Source: Bacteroidales bacterium
Lineage (GTDB): Bacteria > Bacteroidota > Bacteroidia > Bacteroidales > UBA932
Length of the DNA: 48,918 nt
Assembly (NCBI GenBank): GCA_017501525.1
Contig: JAFVWT010000005.1
Coordinates: 1 to 48,918, forward strand
Direction: 5' to 3'
The translations under genes were made by a program, and so were the position numbers. Below, piece by piece: positions 33,434 through 42,139 of this stretch (positions within the stretch are counted from its first letter, which is position 1; every line of letters begins with the position of its first letter). The notes below the pieces were generated by a model. The model was not told the origin of the DNA, searched no databases, and saw nothing but the letters and a program-made list of their open reading frames with translations.

Positions 33434-33477
33434 AAAAAATAAAGGACTGCTCCGGTGTATGTGCCGGGCAGTCCTTT
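33434..33477 (-). terminator. terminator of the deoxyhypusine-synthase homologue
   Basis: On the minus strand AAAGGACTGC and CCGG pair with CCGG and GCAGTCCTTT (33441-33455 against 33463-33477). A run ATTTTTTT follows (33434-33441). It shields the regulator promoter at 33349-33414 from read-through. Confidence 0.85.
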
Positions 33478-33506
33478 ATGTAGTCCGTTATTTGATACGA
33501 CAGGTG

Positions 33507-34481
33507 TTACCAGCCGAGAACGTATGCGAAAATTAGAGGTGCAACGATGGTTGCATCAGATTCTACGATGAAACGAGGGGTGTCTTTTGACAGTTTGCCC
33601 CAAGTGATTTTTTCATTGGGAACTGCTCCTGAGTAAGAGCCGTATGAAGTGGTAGAGTCTGAGATTTGGCAGAAGTATGACCAAAGTGGAACATCAGGCC
33701 ACTCAAGGTCCTGAGCCATCATAGGAACAACGCAGATAGGGAAGTCACCTGCAGTACCACCACCGATCTGGAAGAAGCCTACACCTTCGCCACCACAGTT
33801 TTCACGATACCATTCGGTAAGGAAAATCATGGTTTCTATACCGTTTTTAATCATACTGGTTTCGTATTCTCCACGGATACAATGTGCTGTGAAAATGTTT
33901 GCTGTGGTGCAATCTTCCCATGCGGGAACTACGATAGGAATATTTTTTTCGCAAGCTGCAAGTACCCAGCTGTCTTTAGGGTCGATTTCATAGTATTGTT
34001 CGAGAACTCCGCTACGAAGAAGTTTGTAGATTACTTCCCAGGGGAAGAGTCTCTCTCCTGTAGCTTTCATTTCGTCCCAAACCTCTACAAGGTGTTTTTC
34101 AAGACGTCTGAATGCCTCTTCTTCAGGAATACAGGTATCAGTTACTCGGTTCATGTGGTTTTCAAGCAACTCATGCTCCTGTTCGGGAGTAAGGTCGCGG
34201 TAGTTTGGAACTCTTTTGTAGTGAGAGTGTGCTACCAGGTTCATTATATCCTCTTCGAGGTTGTTTGCAGAGCATGATACGATGGAAAATTTGTCTTGGC
34301 GGATCATTTCAGCCAAAGAGATTCCAAGTTCTGCAGTACTCATTGCGCCGGCCATTGCCAACATCATTTTTCCACCTCTGTTCATCAAGTCTTCGTATGC
34401 TTTTGCAGCATCTACCAGAGCGGCAGAGTTGAAGTGACGATAATGATGAGTGATAAATTTAGAAATAGGTCCTTTTTCCAT
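33507..34481 (-). CDS. deoxyhypusine synthase family protein
   Basis: The 324-residue cytoplasmic enzyme has the NAD-binding block QIGGGTAGDFPICVVPMMAQ (about 238-257) and the active-site segment SYSGAVPNEKITWGK, whose last lysine (K296) matches the lysine that forms the imine in eukaryotic deoxyhypusine synthase. Bacteria lack eIF5A, so the acceptor is probably a small polyamine, as in homospermidine synthases of this fold, or an unknown protein. It is monocistronic, with a promoter in the shared region with ffh and a terminator at 33434. Family secure; reaction inferred. Confidence 0.9.
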   Translation of the reverse strand: MEKGPISKFITHHYRHFNSAALVDAAKAYEDLMNRGGKMMLAMAGAMSTAELGISLAEMIRQDKFSIVSCSANNLEEDIMNLVAHSHYKRVPNYRDLTPEQEHELLENHMNRVTDTCIPEEEAFRRLEKHLVEVWDEMKATGERLFPWEVIYKLLRSGVLEQYYEIDPKDSWVLAACEKNIPIVVPAWEDCTTANIFTAHCIRGEYETSMIKNGIETMIFLTEWYRENCGGEGVGFFQIGGGTAGDFPICVVPMMAQDLEWPDVPLWSYFCQISDSTTSYGSYSGAVPNEKITWGKLSKDTPRFIVESDATIVAPLIFAYVLGW

Positions 34482-34521
34482 ATTATTTTGTGTTGTTTAT
34501 AATTGTTATCCTATAACTGTG

Positions 34522-34529
34522 CAAATTTA
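34522..34529 (-). promoter_or_regulatory. -7 element facing the deoxyhypusine-synthase homologue
   Basis: TAAATTTG on the minus strand, with the start codon at 34481 about 35 bases after the expected transcription start. It forms one arm of a perfect nine-base inverted repeat with the ffh -7 element. Confidence 0.5.
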
Positions 34530-34540
34530 CCAAATTTTGA

Positions 34541-34548
34541 TAAATTTG
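34541..34548 (+). promoter_or_regulatory. -7 element of ffh
   Basis: TAAATTTG on the plus strand, 24 bases before the ffh ATG. GCAAATTTA (34521-34529) and TAAATTTGC (34541-34549) are perfect inverted copies, so two -7 boxes face away from each other 11 bases apart. Confidence 0.5.
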
Positions 34549-34572
34549 CAGATTATTTAATGAAAATCTGAT

Positions 34573-35907
34573 ATGTTTGAAAATTTAACCGATAAATTAG
34601 AACGGTCGTTTAAGATTCTTAAGGGACAGGGTCGTATCACTGAAATCAATGTTGCAGAGACACTTAAAGAAGTAAGAAGAGCGTTGCTTGACGCCGATGT
34701 GAGTTATAAGATTGCCAAGTCATTCTGTGATGAAGTGAAGCAGAAGGCAATAGGACAAAATGTCCTTACTGCTGTTCGCCCTGATCAGATGATGGTTAAA
34801 ATCGTGCATGATGAGTTGACGGCGCTCATGGGTAGTTCCGCTTCAGATATAAATGTGAAAGGTAAGCCTGGTATTGTTTTAGTTTCCGGTCTTCAGGGTT
34901 CAGGTAAAACTACCTTCTGCGGAAAGTTGGCTTTGAACTGCAAAAATAAACGGGGTCTTAAGGTTATGCTTGTTGCAGGTGACGTTTATCGTCCTGCCGC
35001 TATTGACCAATTAAAGGTTCTTGCAGATCAGGTGGGTGTGTATGTTTATACCGAAGATGGGGTTAAAGATCCTGTAGGTATTGCCAAGAATGCTATCCGT
35101 TACGCCGAAAAAGAGGGATATTCATTGGTTATCGTCGATACAGCAGGACGTTTGGCTGTAGATGAACAGATGATGGATGAGATAGCGGCAGTCAAAGCTG
35201 CTATCAATCCAACAGAGACCCTTTTCGTGGTCGATGCAATGACCGGTCAGGATGCTGTTGAGACTGCTAAGGCATTTAACGACAGACTTGATTTTGATGG
35301 TGTTGTTCTTACCAAGATGGATGGTGATACCAGAGGTGGTGCAGCCCTCTCTATTAAAGCTGTTGTAAACAAACCTATCAAATTTATCAGTGCAGGTGAG
35401 AAGATGGAGGCATTGGATATATTCCATCCTTCGCGTATTGCTGATAGAATTCTGGGAATGGGTGACGTTGTCTCTTTTGTGGAGAAGGCTCAAGAGCAGT
35501 TTGATGAGGAAGAAGCTCGTAAATTGACTAAAAAATTGGCTAAAGACCAGTTCAATCTATGGGATTTCTACCAGCAGATTCAACAGATTAAGAAGATGGG
35601 AAATATCAAGGATTTGGCTTCTATGATTCCGGGAGTAGGTAAGGCGTTGAAGGATGTTGATATCGACAATAGTTCGTTTAAAGGGGTAGAGGCGATTATT
35701 TTAGCGATGACTCCTGCTGAAAGGGAAAATCCTGCAATTATAAACGGCTCTCGTCGCAAGAGAATTGCCGATGGTAGCGGAACTACAATTGCTGATGTGA
35801 ATCGTCTTCTGAAGCAGTTTGAAGGAACTCGCAAAGTTATGAAGACTGTAGCTTCGGGGGGTATGAAGAATATGATGAAGAATGCCCGTAAAATGAAAAG
35901 AAGATAA
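34573..35907 (+). CDS. ffh: signal recognition particle protein Ffh
   Basis: The 444-residue SRP54-type GTPase captures signal sequences with SRP RNA and delivers ribosomes to FtsY at the membrane. Seen are the N domain helices (1-95), the G1 loop GLQGSGKT (106-113), DTAGRL, TKMDGDTRGG, and a methionine-rich M domain at the end (PGVGKALKDV, GGMKNMMKNARKMKRR). The length is usual. The SRP RNA gene was not seen in the window. It is followed by folD after 21 bases. Confidence 0.97.
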   Translation: MFENLTDKLERSFKILKGQGRITEINVAETLKEVRRALLDADVSYKIAKSFCDEVKQKAIGQNVLTAVRPDQMMVKIVHDELTALMGSSASDINVKGKPGIVLVSGLQGSGKTTFCGKLALNCKNKRGLKVMLVAGDVYRPAAIDQLKVLADQVGVYVYTEDGVKDPVGIAKNAIRYAEKEGYSLVIVDTAGRLAVDEQMMDEIAAVKAAINPTETLFVVDAMTGQDAVETAKAFNDRLDFDGVVLTKMDGDTRGGAALSIKAVVNKPIKFISAGEKMEALDIFHPSRIADRILGMGDVVSFVEKAQEQFDEEEARKLTKKLAKDQFNLWDFYQQIQQIKKMGNIKDLASMIPGVGKALKDVDIDNSSFKGVEAIILAMTPAERENPAIINGSRRKRIADGSGTTIADVNRLLKQFEGTRKVMKTVASGGMKNMMKNARKMKRR

Positions 35908-35928
35908 TTCCCTTAAAATATTCACAAT

Positions 35929-36807
35929 ATGATATTATTAAATGGTAAAGAGACTGCTAATGCCATTAAACAGGATATAGCAGCTAAAGTTAAAGAGATG
36001 GTGGAAAGAGGGGAGAGGGCTCCTCATCTTGTTGCAATTATTGTTGGTGAAGATGGAGCCAGTAAGACCTATGTTGCCAATAAAGAGAAGAATTGCCAGC
36101 AGGTAGGTTTCCGATCTACCGTTTTGAGCTTTCCGGCAGATATTACAGAAGAGGCTCTTCTTCAGAAGGTTGCAGAGTTGAATAACGATGATGAGGTGGA
36201 TGGATTTATCGTTCAGTTACCCCTTCCAAAACATATTGATGAAGATAAGGTAATTAATGCGATCTCTCCTAAGAAGGATGTCGATGGTTTCCATCCCAGC
36301 AATGTTGGAAGAATGGTGTTGGCTGAAGAGGCTTTTGTGTCAGCTACTCCATACGGTATTATGTTGCTTTTGGAACATTATGGTATAGAGACTTCCGGTA
36401 AACATTGTGTCGTTTTGGGTAGAAGTAATATAGTTGGTCGTCCTATTGCCAATCTTCTTTCCCGCAAATCTTTACCTGGGGATTGTACTGTGACTTTGTG
36501 TCATAGCCGTACAAAAAATATCGAGAAATTTACCAAGGATGCTGATATTATCATTGCTGCAATCGGAGTTCCCGAATTCCTGAAAGGAGATATGGTGAAA
36601 GAGGGTGTTGTGGTAGTGGATGTGGGTATCACTCGGGTTCCCGCCGATAATGAAAAAGGTTATAGAATTGTTGGAGATGTGGAGTTTGAATCGGTTGCTC
36701 CTAAAGCTTCATATATTACTCCTGTACCGGGTGGTGTGGGACCTATGACTATTATTTCATTGATGAAGAATACCTTCAGAGCCAGAGAATTAAAATTGAA
36801 AAAATAA
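35929..36807 (+). CDS. folD: bifunctional methylenetetrahydrofolate dehydrogenase/cyclohydrolase
   Basis: The 292-residue cytoplasmic enzyme interconverts methylene-, methenyl- and formyl-tetrahydrofolate. Family signatures are clear: the substrate site with Y and K in [42 protein letters not shown], the NADP loop [14 protein letters not shown], and the C-terminal [11 protein letters not shown]. It lies downstream of ffh and 8 bases before a thioredoxin-like gene, so it is likely co-transcribed. Confidence 0.97.
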   Translation: MILLNGKETANAIKQDIAAKVKEMVERGERAPHLVAIIVGEDGASKTYVANKEKNCQQVGFRSTVLSFPADITEEALLQKVAELNNDDEVDGFIVQLPLPKHIDEDKVINAISPKKDVDGFHPSNVGRMVLAEEAFVSATPYGIMLLLEHYGIETSGKHCVVLGRSNIVGRPIANLLSRKSLPGDCTVTLCHSRTKNIEKFTKDADIIIAAIGVPEFLKGDMVKEGVVVVDVGITRVPADNEKGYRIVGDVEFESVAPKASYITPVPGGVGPMTIISLMKNTFRARELKLKK

Positions 36808-36815
36808 AGGGTGTT

Positions 36816-37313
36816 ATGAAAAAACTATTTTTTATCTGTATGATGGCTCTTGTCTTGTTTTCCTGTAAAGAGTCAGATGACTATGTTGTCGTAGGAGATA
36901 AAATACCTTCATTTACTCTCTCTTCAGAGGTATATGGTACCGTTTCAAGCCAGGAATTGGAAGGAAATGTTACCATGTTGTTCTTTTTTGCCACATGGTG
37001 CGGCCCTTGTCAGGATGAATTGGCAGCTATCCAACAGAGGCTTGTTCCTATGTTTGAGGGAAGAGATAATTTCAAACTTTTGGTTGTAGGTCGTGAACAT
37101 ACTGACACCCAGCTTTCTGAGTATAATGAAGTTAAAGGGTTTACCTTTCCTCTCTATCCGGATGTCGACCGTCAGGTCTATTCTAAATTTGCCAAGCAAA
37201 CGATTCCTCGAGCTTATCTTATAGACAAAGATGGCAAGGTGGTAGATTTTGCAGCAGGTTATGATAAGGACCATTTTGATTCTATGTGTGATAAAGCACT
37301 GGAACTTTTGTAA
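36816..37313 (+). CDS. TlpA-like thioredoxin-fold lipoprotein
   Basis: The 165-residue protein has a lipoprotein signal peptide with the lipid cysteine at 17 (ALVLFSC). A thioredoxin fold with FATWCGPC follows (redox cysteines 62 and 65), then the cis-proline segment QTIPRAYLIDKDG. Members of the TlpA/ResA group reduce disulfides in the periplasm, for example during cytochrome maturation. It ends the ffh-folD operon and is followed by a hairpin terminator. Confidence 0.9.
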   Translation: MKKLFFICMMALVLFSCKESDDYVVVGDKIPSFTLSSEVYGTVSSQELEGNVTMLFFFATWCGPCQDELAAIQQRLVPMFEGRDNFKLLVVGREHTDTQLSEYNEVKGFTFPLYPDVDRQVYSKFAKQTIPRAYLIDKDGKVVDFAAGYDKDHFDSMCDKALELL

Positions 37314-37376
37314 TATATGAGTAATGGCCATGTTTTAGTGAAGAAATATGGCCGGTTGTGAGTTTAAAAGGATCTC

Positions 37377-37412
37377 GGCCACGTTTAGGGTATTAAAACG
37401 TGGCCTGTTTTC
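37377..37412 (+). terminator. hairpin terminator after the thioredoxin-like gene
   Basis: GGCCACGTTT (37377-37386) pairs perfectly with AAACGTGGCC (37396-37405), and TGTTTTCC follows. A second, weaker palindrome GGCCAT/ATGGCC lies just upstream (37327-37353). The CCACGTTTT core is also found in the palindromic repeats at 22202 and 45822. Confidence 0.65.
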
Positions 37413-37481
37413 CATACCTTTTCCATTTTTTAGTAAATTTACGTATTTACCGATTAGTAGTTTAAATTTAACAAACCTTAA

Positions 37482-38345
37482 ATGGCTCTTATGAAATATA
37501 TTAAAGAATTTGCAATTATGACGGTCGGATTGGCCGTTTTCGTTTTTGGTTGGGTGGCATTTTTGAATCCCCATGAAATTACCGGTGGAGGAATAGCCGG
37601 TTTGGCTTCTGTCATCCATTACGCTTTTGATTTTATTCCTATTTCTTATGCAAAATTTGCGATAGATGCTATTTTGCTGATATTTGGATTTATTGTCCTC
37701 GGTAAGGGATTTGGAGTTAAAACCATCTATTGTGTGGTGATGAGTTTTGTCCTGTTTCACTTTATGCCGATGATTCCCGGTATAACTGAAATTTCAGCAG
37801 GAATAGCTGATAACCTTATCAATTCTGCTATCGGAGGGGCTTTTAGTGGTATCGGTATCTCTATAATCATAACCCAAGGTGGAAGTACCGGTGGAACTGA
37901 CATTATTGCGCTCACTATCAATAAGTATAAGAATATTTCCCCGGGTCGTATATATTTGGTTTGTGACTCTATAATTGTAATATCTGTATTGCTGTTGCCT
38001 GAGAAGACATTGGCTGATGTGGTGTATGGTTACATTGAGATTATCGCTTTCTCTTATACAGTTGATATGGTGATGACTGGTTCTCAACAATCTGTTCAAA
38101 CGATGATTTATTCTACCAGAAACGATGAAATAGAGTGCGAACTTAAGAATATATCAATTGAGGCTAACAGTAATATCCGTTCTATACAGTGGGTTATAGA
38201 CCAGGACAAGAAGATGCTTATGGTAGTAAGTCGCAAAAACTATTCCGGTAAAATTGCAAAGGTGGCAAAATCTATTGACCCTGATGTCTTTATGATGACA
38301 GCCCCTGTAACTGCTGTTTATGGTCTTGAAGCAAAAAAACAATAA
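37482..38345 (+). CDS. YitT family membrane protein (DUF2179 tail)
   Basis: The 287-residue protein has five or six hydrophobic helices in the first 200 residues. It shows the YitT pattern VFGWVAFLNPHEITGGGIAGLASVIHY and GISIIITQGGSTGGTDIIALTINKY. A soluble C-terminal DUF2179 domain follows (about 205-280, IYSTRNDEIECELKN, AVYGLEA). The substrate is unknown. A start four codons later (MKYIKEF) is also possible. The next gene begins 33 bases downstream. Confidence 0.9.
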   Translation: MALMKYIKEFAIMTVGLAVFVFGWVAFLNPHEITGGGIAGLASVIHYAFDFIPISYAKFAIDAILLIFGFIVLGKGFGVKTIYCVVMSFVLFHFMPMIPGITEISAGIADNLINSAIGGAFSGIGISIIITQGGSTGGTDIIALTINKYKNISPGRIYLVCDSIIVISVLLLPEKTLADVVYGYIEIIAFSYTVDMVMTGSQQSVQTMIYSTRNDEIECELKNISIEANSNIRSIQWVIDQDKKMLMVVSRKNYSGKIAKVAKSIDPDVFMMTAPVTAVYGLEAKKQ

Positions 38346-38378
38346 TTACGAATAGGTACCTTATTAAATAAAACAACT

Positions 38379-40646
38379 ATGGCAAATCGGGTAATTGATT
38401 TGATAAAGAACAACAAGTATAAATGGGAGTTTGAAAATATTGGTGGAACATCCCGTGTATGTATCACAAAAGGTGAAGATATCAAACATCTTAGTGAACT
38501 TGATATTAAGATGTGGACTGTCCTCTCTTGTCCTGTAACTGGGTTGGAAATAGAGGATAAGAGTCTGTCGTATATAGATTCTGATTCTGATGGCAAGATT
38601 AGGGTTCAGGATATTCTGACTACTGCCCAATGGATAACAGGGGTGATAAAAGATGCCGATTTGCTCCTTACTAAAAGCGATTCTTTTGATATAGATAATT
38701 TTAATGTTGAGTCTGCTGATGGTAAAAAATTGTATAATTCGGCAAAAGAGATTCTGCATAATTTAGGAAAGGATGGTAAAACAATCAGTGTTGCAGATAC
38801 AAAGGATATAGCTGCAATATTTGCAAAAACCCGTTTTAATGGGGACGGAGTGATTACTGAGGATTCTCCTGAGGATGATGCACTCAAAAATACCATTGCT
38901 TCTATAGTAAAAGTGCTTAGAGGTGTCACCGACAGAAGTGGTAAGGTCGGTATCAATGCAGAGATGGTCGAGAATTTCTATAAAGCTGCTGCAGAGTATG
39001 TTGCTTGGTGTGATTGTGCTGTAGCTCCCCCTTTTGGAGCAGATACTGAAGGCACTTTGGCAGCATATAATGCTTTGGATGCAAAGATTAAAGATTTCTT
39101 TTTGCGTTCAAAACTTGCAAAGTTTACCCCTGAAAGTGCCGCTAAACTTGATGTGCAGGTAGCTCAGATAGAGAACATCAGTTCTGCTAATTTAGTAGAG
39201 AAGGGAGCAGAGATAGCTTCGTATCCTATTGCCCGAATCAATGGTGAAGGAAACATAGATTTGACTTCTGCTATAAATCCGGCTTGGTCTGCTCAGTTTG
39301 AACTTATCAGAAAAGTGGCAATACCGGCCGATGCTAACTCCCTCACAGAACAAATGTGGAGTGAGATTGGGGCAAAATTCTCCGAGTATACAAAATGGCA
39401 AAATGCAAAGGTGGGAACTTTAGTTGAACCTCTTGGGGTCGATGCTGTCAGATCTATCCTTAACCTTTCCCAAAAGGATGCGATTCTGGACTTGATTGCA
39501 CAAGATTTGCAACTCAAGGAGGAGGCAGAAAGTATTGAAGCGGTCGATAAATTTATCCATATCTATAGAGATTTCTACAGATTGCTCAGGAACTTTATTA
39601 CTTTCCATGATTTGTACGATAAGGATCCTCAGACTAAAGCTATTTTCCAGGCCGGAACTTTGATAATCGACCAGCGTGCTTGTAAATTCTGTATTAAAGT
39701 GACAGATATGGCAAAGCATAATACATTTGCCCCGGCGAGTGGAATGTTTTTGGTGTATTGTGATTGTACAAGTAAGGTTAGTGCTGCAAAAACTCAGATT
39801 GTGGCTGCTGTAACAGTTGGTGATATAGGGGATTTGGTCGTTGGCAAAAATGCAATTTACTATGACAATGCAGGTAAAGAGTGGGATGCTGTCATTACAA
39901 AAATTATAGATAATCCTATCAGTATAGGTCAGGCTTTCTGGTCTCCATACCGTAGGATAGCAAAAGTAATTGAAAATCTGATTACTAAAAATGCAGCAGA
40001 TAAAGATGCAAAGATGATGAAGGATATGACAGATAAAATTAATACTGCTCCTGCTGCTTCAGCTGCCGCTGATCCAAAAGCTGCAACTCCGGCTCCATTT
40101 GATATAGGTAAGTTTGCCGGTATTATAGCTGCCTTAGGTATGGCTATAGGGATGATAGGTACTGCAGTAAGTTCTATTTTTGAAGATTTGGTTAAGTTGG
40201 GATGGTGGCAGATGCTGATTCTATTCTTTGGTATTATATTTATCATTTCGGGTCCTGCTATGGTTATGGCTTGGATGAAACTTCGCCGTAGAAATATTGC
40301 TCCTCTACTCAATGCAAATGGTTGGGCAATAAACGCTTCATCGAAGATTAGTATTCCATTTGGAGAAACTTTGACAGATGTCGCTAAATATCCTAAATTG
40401 AAACTGAAAGATCCTTATGCCCGTAAAGGAATGGCTCCTTGGAAGAAATGGATGATTTCACTTGTTTCGTTAGTGGTGGTATTGGTCACTTTATGGTTGG
40501 TTAACCTGCTATCGTGGGCTAAATTACCTTCTCCTCTTAAGTATTTCAATAAGGAGGAAGTTGTTGAGGTAGAGATAGTAGAAGGTACTGAATGTGCCTC
40601 AAGTACTGATACATTGGATGTAGTCTCTCCTGTTGTGGAACAATAA
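38379..40646 (+). CDS. large conserved membrane protein with an EF-hand-like loop
   Basis: The 755-residue protein belongs to no family I can name, though I recall similar proteins in other Bacteroidales. The long N-terminal soluble part (1-560) contains a clean calcium-type loop, D67-S-D69-S-D71-G-K-I-R-V-Q-D78, and a degenerate second one near GDGVITED. Its start, KNNKYKWEFENIGGTSRVCITKGEDI, is distinctive. An Ala/Pro linker (about 550-570) leads to two or three membrane helices (about 573-640) and another at about 688-708, with an acidic tail (EEVVEVEIVEGTE). No signal peptide is seen, so the large domain is probably cytoplasmic. Confidence 0.8.
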   Translation: MANRVIDLIKNNKYKWEFENIGGTSRVCITKGEDIKHLSELDIKMWTVLSCPVTGLEIEDKSLSYIDSDSDGKIRVQDILTTAQWITGVIKDADLLLTKSDSFDIDNFNVESADGKKLYNSAKEILHNLGKDGKTISVADTKDIAAIFAKTRFNGDGVITEDSPEDDALKNTIASIVKVLRGVTDRSGKVGINAEMVENFYKAAAEYVAWCDCAVAPPFGADTEGTLAAYNALDAKIKDFFLRSKLAKFTPESAAKLDVQVAQIENISSANLVEKGAEIASYPIARINGEGNIDLTSAINPAWSAQFELIRKVAIPADANSLTEQMWSEIGAKFSEYTKWQNAKVGTLVEPLGVDAVRSILNLSQKDAILDLIAQDLQLKEEAESIEAVDKFIHIYRDFYRLLRNFITFHDLYDKDPQTKAIFQAGTLIIDQRACKFCIKVTDMAKHNTFAPASGMFLVYCDCTSKVSAAKTQIVAAVTVGDIGDLVVGKNAIYYDNAGKEWDAVITKIIDNPISIGQAFWSPYRRIAKVIENLITKNAADKDAKMMKDMTDKINTAPAASAAADPKAATPAPFDIGKFAGIIAALGMAIGMIGTAVSSIFEDLVKLGWWQMLILFFGIIFIISGPAMVMAWMKLRRRNIAPLLNANGWAINASSKISIPFGETLTDVAKYPKLKLKDPYARKGMAPWKKWMISLVSLVVVLVTLWLVNLLSWAKLPSPLKYFNKEEVVEVEIVEGTECASSTDTLDVVSPVVEQ

Positions 40647-40660
40647 CTGTGTAAATACCA

Positions 40661-41134
40661 TTAAATCGGATATATCTGTGCCCCTGTGAACTCAATCAAG
40701 TCTGCAGGGGCTATTTTTATTTGCAGACCTCTTACTCCGGCACTTATATAAATGTAGTCGTGAAGGAGTGCACTTTCATGTATAAATGTAGGAAATGGTT
40801 TTTTCATCCCAATAGGGGAGCATCCGCCGCGAATGTAACCAGTGTTGGGTAGAAGTTCTTTAACGTGAAGCATCTGAGAACTTTTATTCCCCGAAATTTT
40901 TGCAGCGATTTTCAGGTCCACTTCAAAATTTCCTGGGATAACGCATACGAACAGCCCTGTCTTATCACCTCTGAGAACCAATGTTTTAAATACTTGTTCG
41001 ATGTTTTCACCCAATTGTTCTGCAACATGTTCGGCAGCAAGGTTGCTTTCGTCCACTTCGTAGGGGACAAGTTCGTATTTGATGCCTGATTTGTCAAGAA
41101 GTCTGGCGGCGTTTGTTTTTTCAATTTTATTCAT
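40661..41134 (-). CDS. ybaK: Cys-tRNA(Pro) deacylase YbaK
   Basis: The 157-residue editing protein hydrolyses cysteine wrongly attached to tRNA(Pro). It shows the YbaK/EbsC start KTNAARLLDKSGIKYELVPYEVDE, the catalytic lysine region VFKTLVLRGDKTG, and GYIRGGCSPIGMKKPFPTFI near the substrate pocket. The length is standard. It converges with the 755-residue gene (14 bases between stops). The only clear -7 box lies five bases before its ATG, hinting at a leaderless transcript. Confidence 0.94.
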   Translation of the reverse strand: MNKIEKTNAARLLDKSGIKYELVPYEVDESNLAAEHVAEQLGENIEQVFKTLVLRGDKTGLFVCVIPGNFEVDLKIAAKISGNKSSQMLHVKELLPNTGYIRGGCSPIGMKKPFPTFIHESALLHDYIYISAGVRGLQIKIAPADLIEFTGAQIYPI

Positions 41135-41139
41135 AATAT

Positions 41140-41147
41140 CAAAGATA
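41140..41147 (-). promoter_or_regulatory. -7 element directly at the ybaK start
   Basis: TATCTTTG on the minus strand, five bases before the ATG at 41134. Transcription would start at or next to the start codon. No TTTG at the usual distance. Confidence 0.4.
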
Positions 41148-41281
41148 CGAAGAATAATCCTAAGAGTGGATGCGAATTTCTGAAATATTAGTTCCCATTA
41201 TCTGGGGTTTGATAAGATTTGTGGTTTCTGTATCTGCTGTTTTTTTACTCTTTTTATGTCACAAAATTGATTTATTGGCAG

Positions 41282-41289
41282 TATATTTG
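41282..41289 (+). promoter_or_regulatory. -7 element of the lipoprotein gene at 41332
   Basis: TATATTTG matches TAnnTTTG, about 42 bases before the ATG. A single GTCAC occurs at 41258-41262, but it lacks the 21-base partner and the 32-base spacing of sites A-C. Confidence 0.45.
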
Positions 41290-41331
41290 TGAAGTAAAAT
41301 TTACAAATTATAGATAACCTAAGATAATTAT

Positions 41332-42066
41332 ATGATTATGAATAAATTAATAGTGAAATCAAGATTTATCTTTTTCGTACTGATTACTTTATCTTTAACA
41401 TCTTGTTCGCTGGCTCAAATCTATTATACCGATATTTCTGCTATTGGAAATGGTAATAATGATAATAATGATAATTCTTTTTATGTAGCTCCCAGCGAAG
41501 ATATAGAATATGATTATCTGGAATATAACGAATATATGTCTGTTCTCTCTGATAGATTGGAGCAGTTGGGATATACTCGGGCGGGAGATGGACATGCTGA
41601 TTTGAAAGTGGAGCTCAAGTATAATATAGGGGATAGATTTTTAGTAACGACCACTGATCAGGTGAAAACTGTATCTGAGGTTAAAGAGGATAAGGAACAG
41701 ACATTTAAAGGTGATACTACTATCACTAAGCAGTTGCTTTCGACAACAACTCACTCGATGGAGCATTTGTATGCAATACCTGTATATCTGGAAATTTCTG
41801 CAATTAATACAATTACCAATCTTCCTCAGTGGAGGGTAAAAGTGGAAAGTGTTGTGGAAAATAGGAGTCAGGTCCACGAAATGATGATCTGGATGATAAA
41901 TGCTTCCCAATGGTTTATAGGAAAGTCATATAATGGAAGGGCTATGGTTGGTATCGGTAGAGACTTGGAGGAGTACTTTGGACGTAAGTATAATCTATAT
42001 GGAATAAGGAAAGTTCAATCCATATATTATAAAAATTATGATGTGATTTTAAGGGAAGTTCAATAA
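41332..42066 (+). CDS. DUF4136-like lipoprotein
   Basis: The 244-residue protein has a lipoprotein signal peptide (LITLSLTSC, lipid cysteine near residue 25). An Asn/Asp-rich stretch follows (GNGNNDNNDN). The domain resembles DUF4136 in having a Tyr/Asp-rich start (IEYDYLEYNEYMSVLSDRLEQLGY), the ADLKVEL strand, and the later IPVYLEISAINTITNLPQWRV. The family is placed by pattern and is not certain. The second ATG, two codons on, may be the real start. It is monocistronic, followed by a partial palindromic repeat. Confidence 0.68.
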   Translation: MIMNKLIVKSRFIFFVLITLSLTSCSLAQIYYTDISAIGNGNNDNNDNSFYVAPSEDIEYDYLEYNEYMSVLSDRLEQLGYTRAGDGHADLKVELKYNIGDRFLVTTTDQVKTVSEVKEDKEQTFKGDTTITKQLLSTTTHSMEHLYAIPVYLEISAINTITNLPQWRVKVESVVENRSQVHEMMIWMINASQWFIGKSYNGRAMVGIGRDLEEYFGRKYNLYGIRKVQSIYYKNYDVILREVQ

Positions 42067-42100
42067 ATTCCTGCAAAGTTCTTTATAAAACATTCCTTGA
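42067..42100 (+). repeat. partial copy of the palindromic intergenic repeat
   Basis: Bases ATTCCTGCAAAG and TTCTTTATAAAACATTCC match only the last third of the family (ATTCC, CAGCAAAG, TCTTTTAT, AACAT). It lies directly after the lipoprotein stop, between two convergent genes. Confidence 0.45.
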
Positions 42101-42139
42101 GTGGAACTCTTTTGCTATAGCAATGGAAGTATCATTATG

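Noticed and set aside
41258-41262. Single GTCAC upstream of the lipoprotein gene at 41332 as a fourth regulator site
   Set aside because: No second copy 21 bases away, and the distance to the -7 box (19 bases) does not match the 31-32 bases of the other three promoters.
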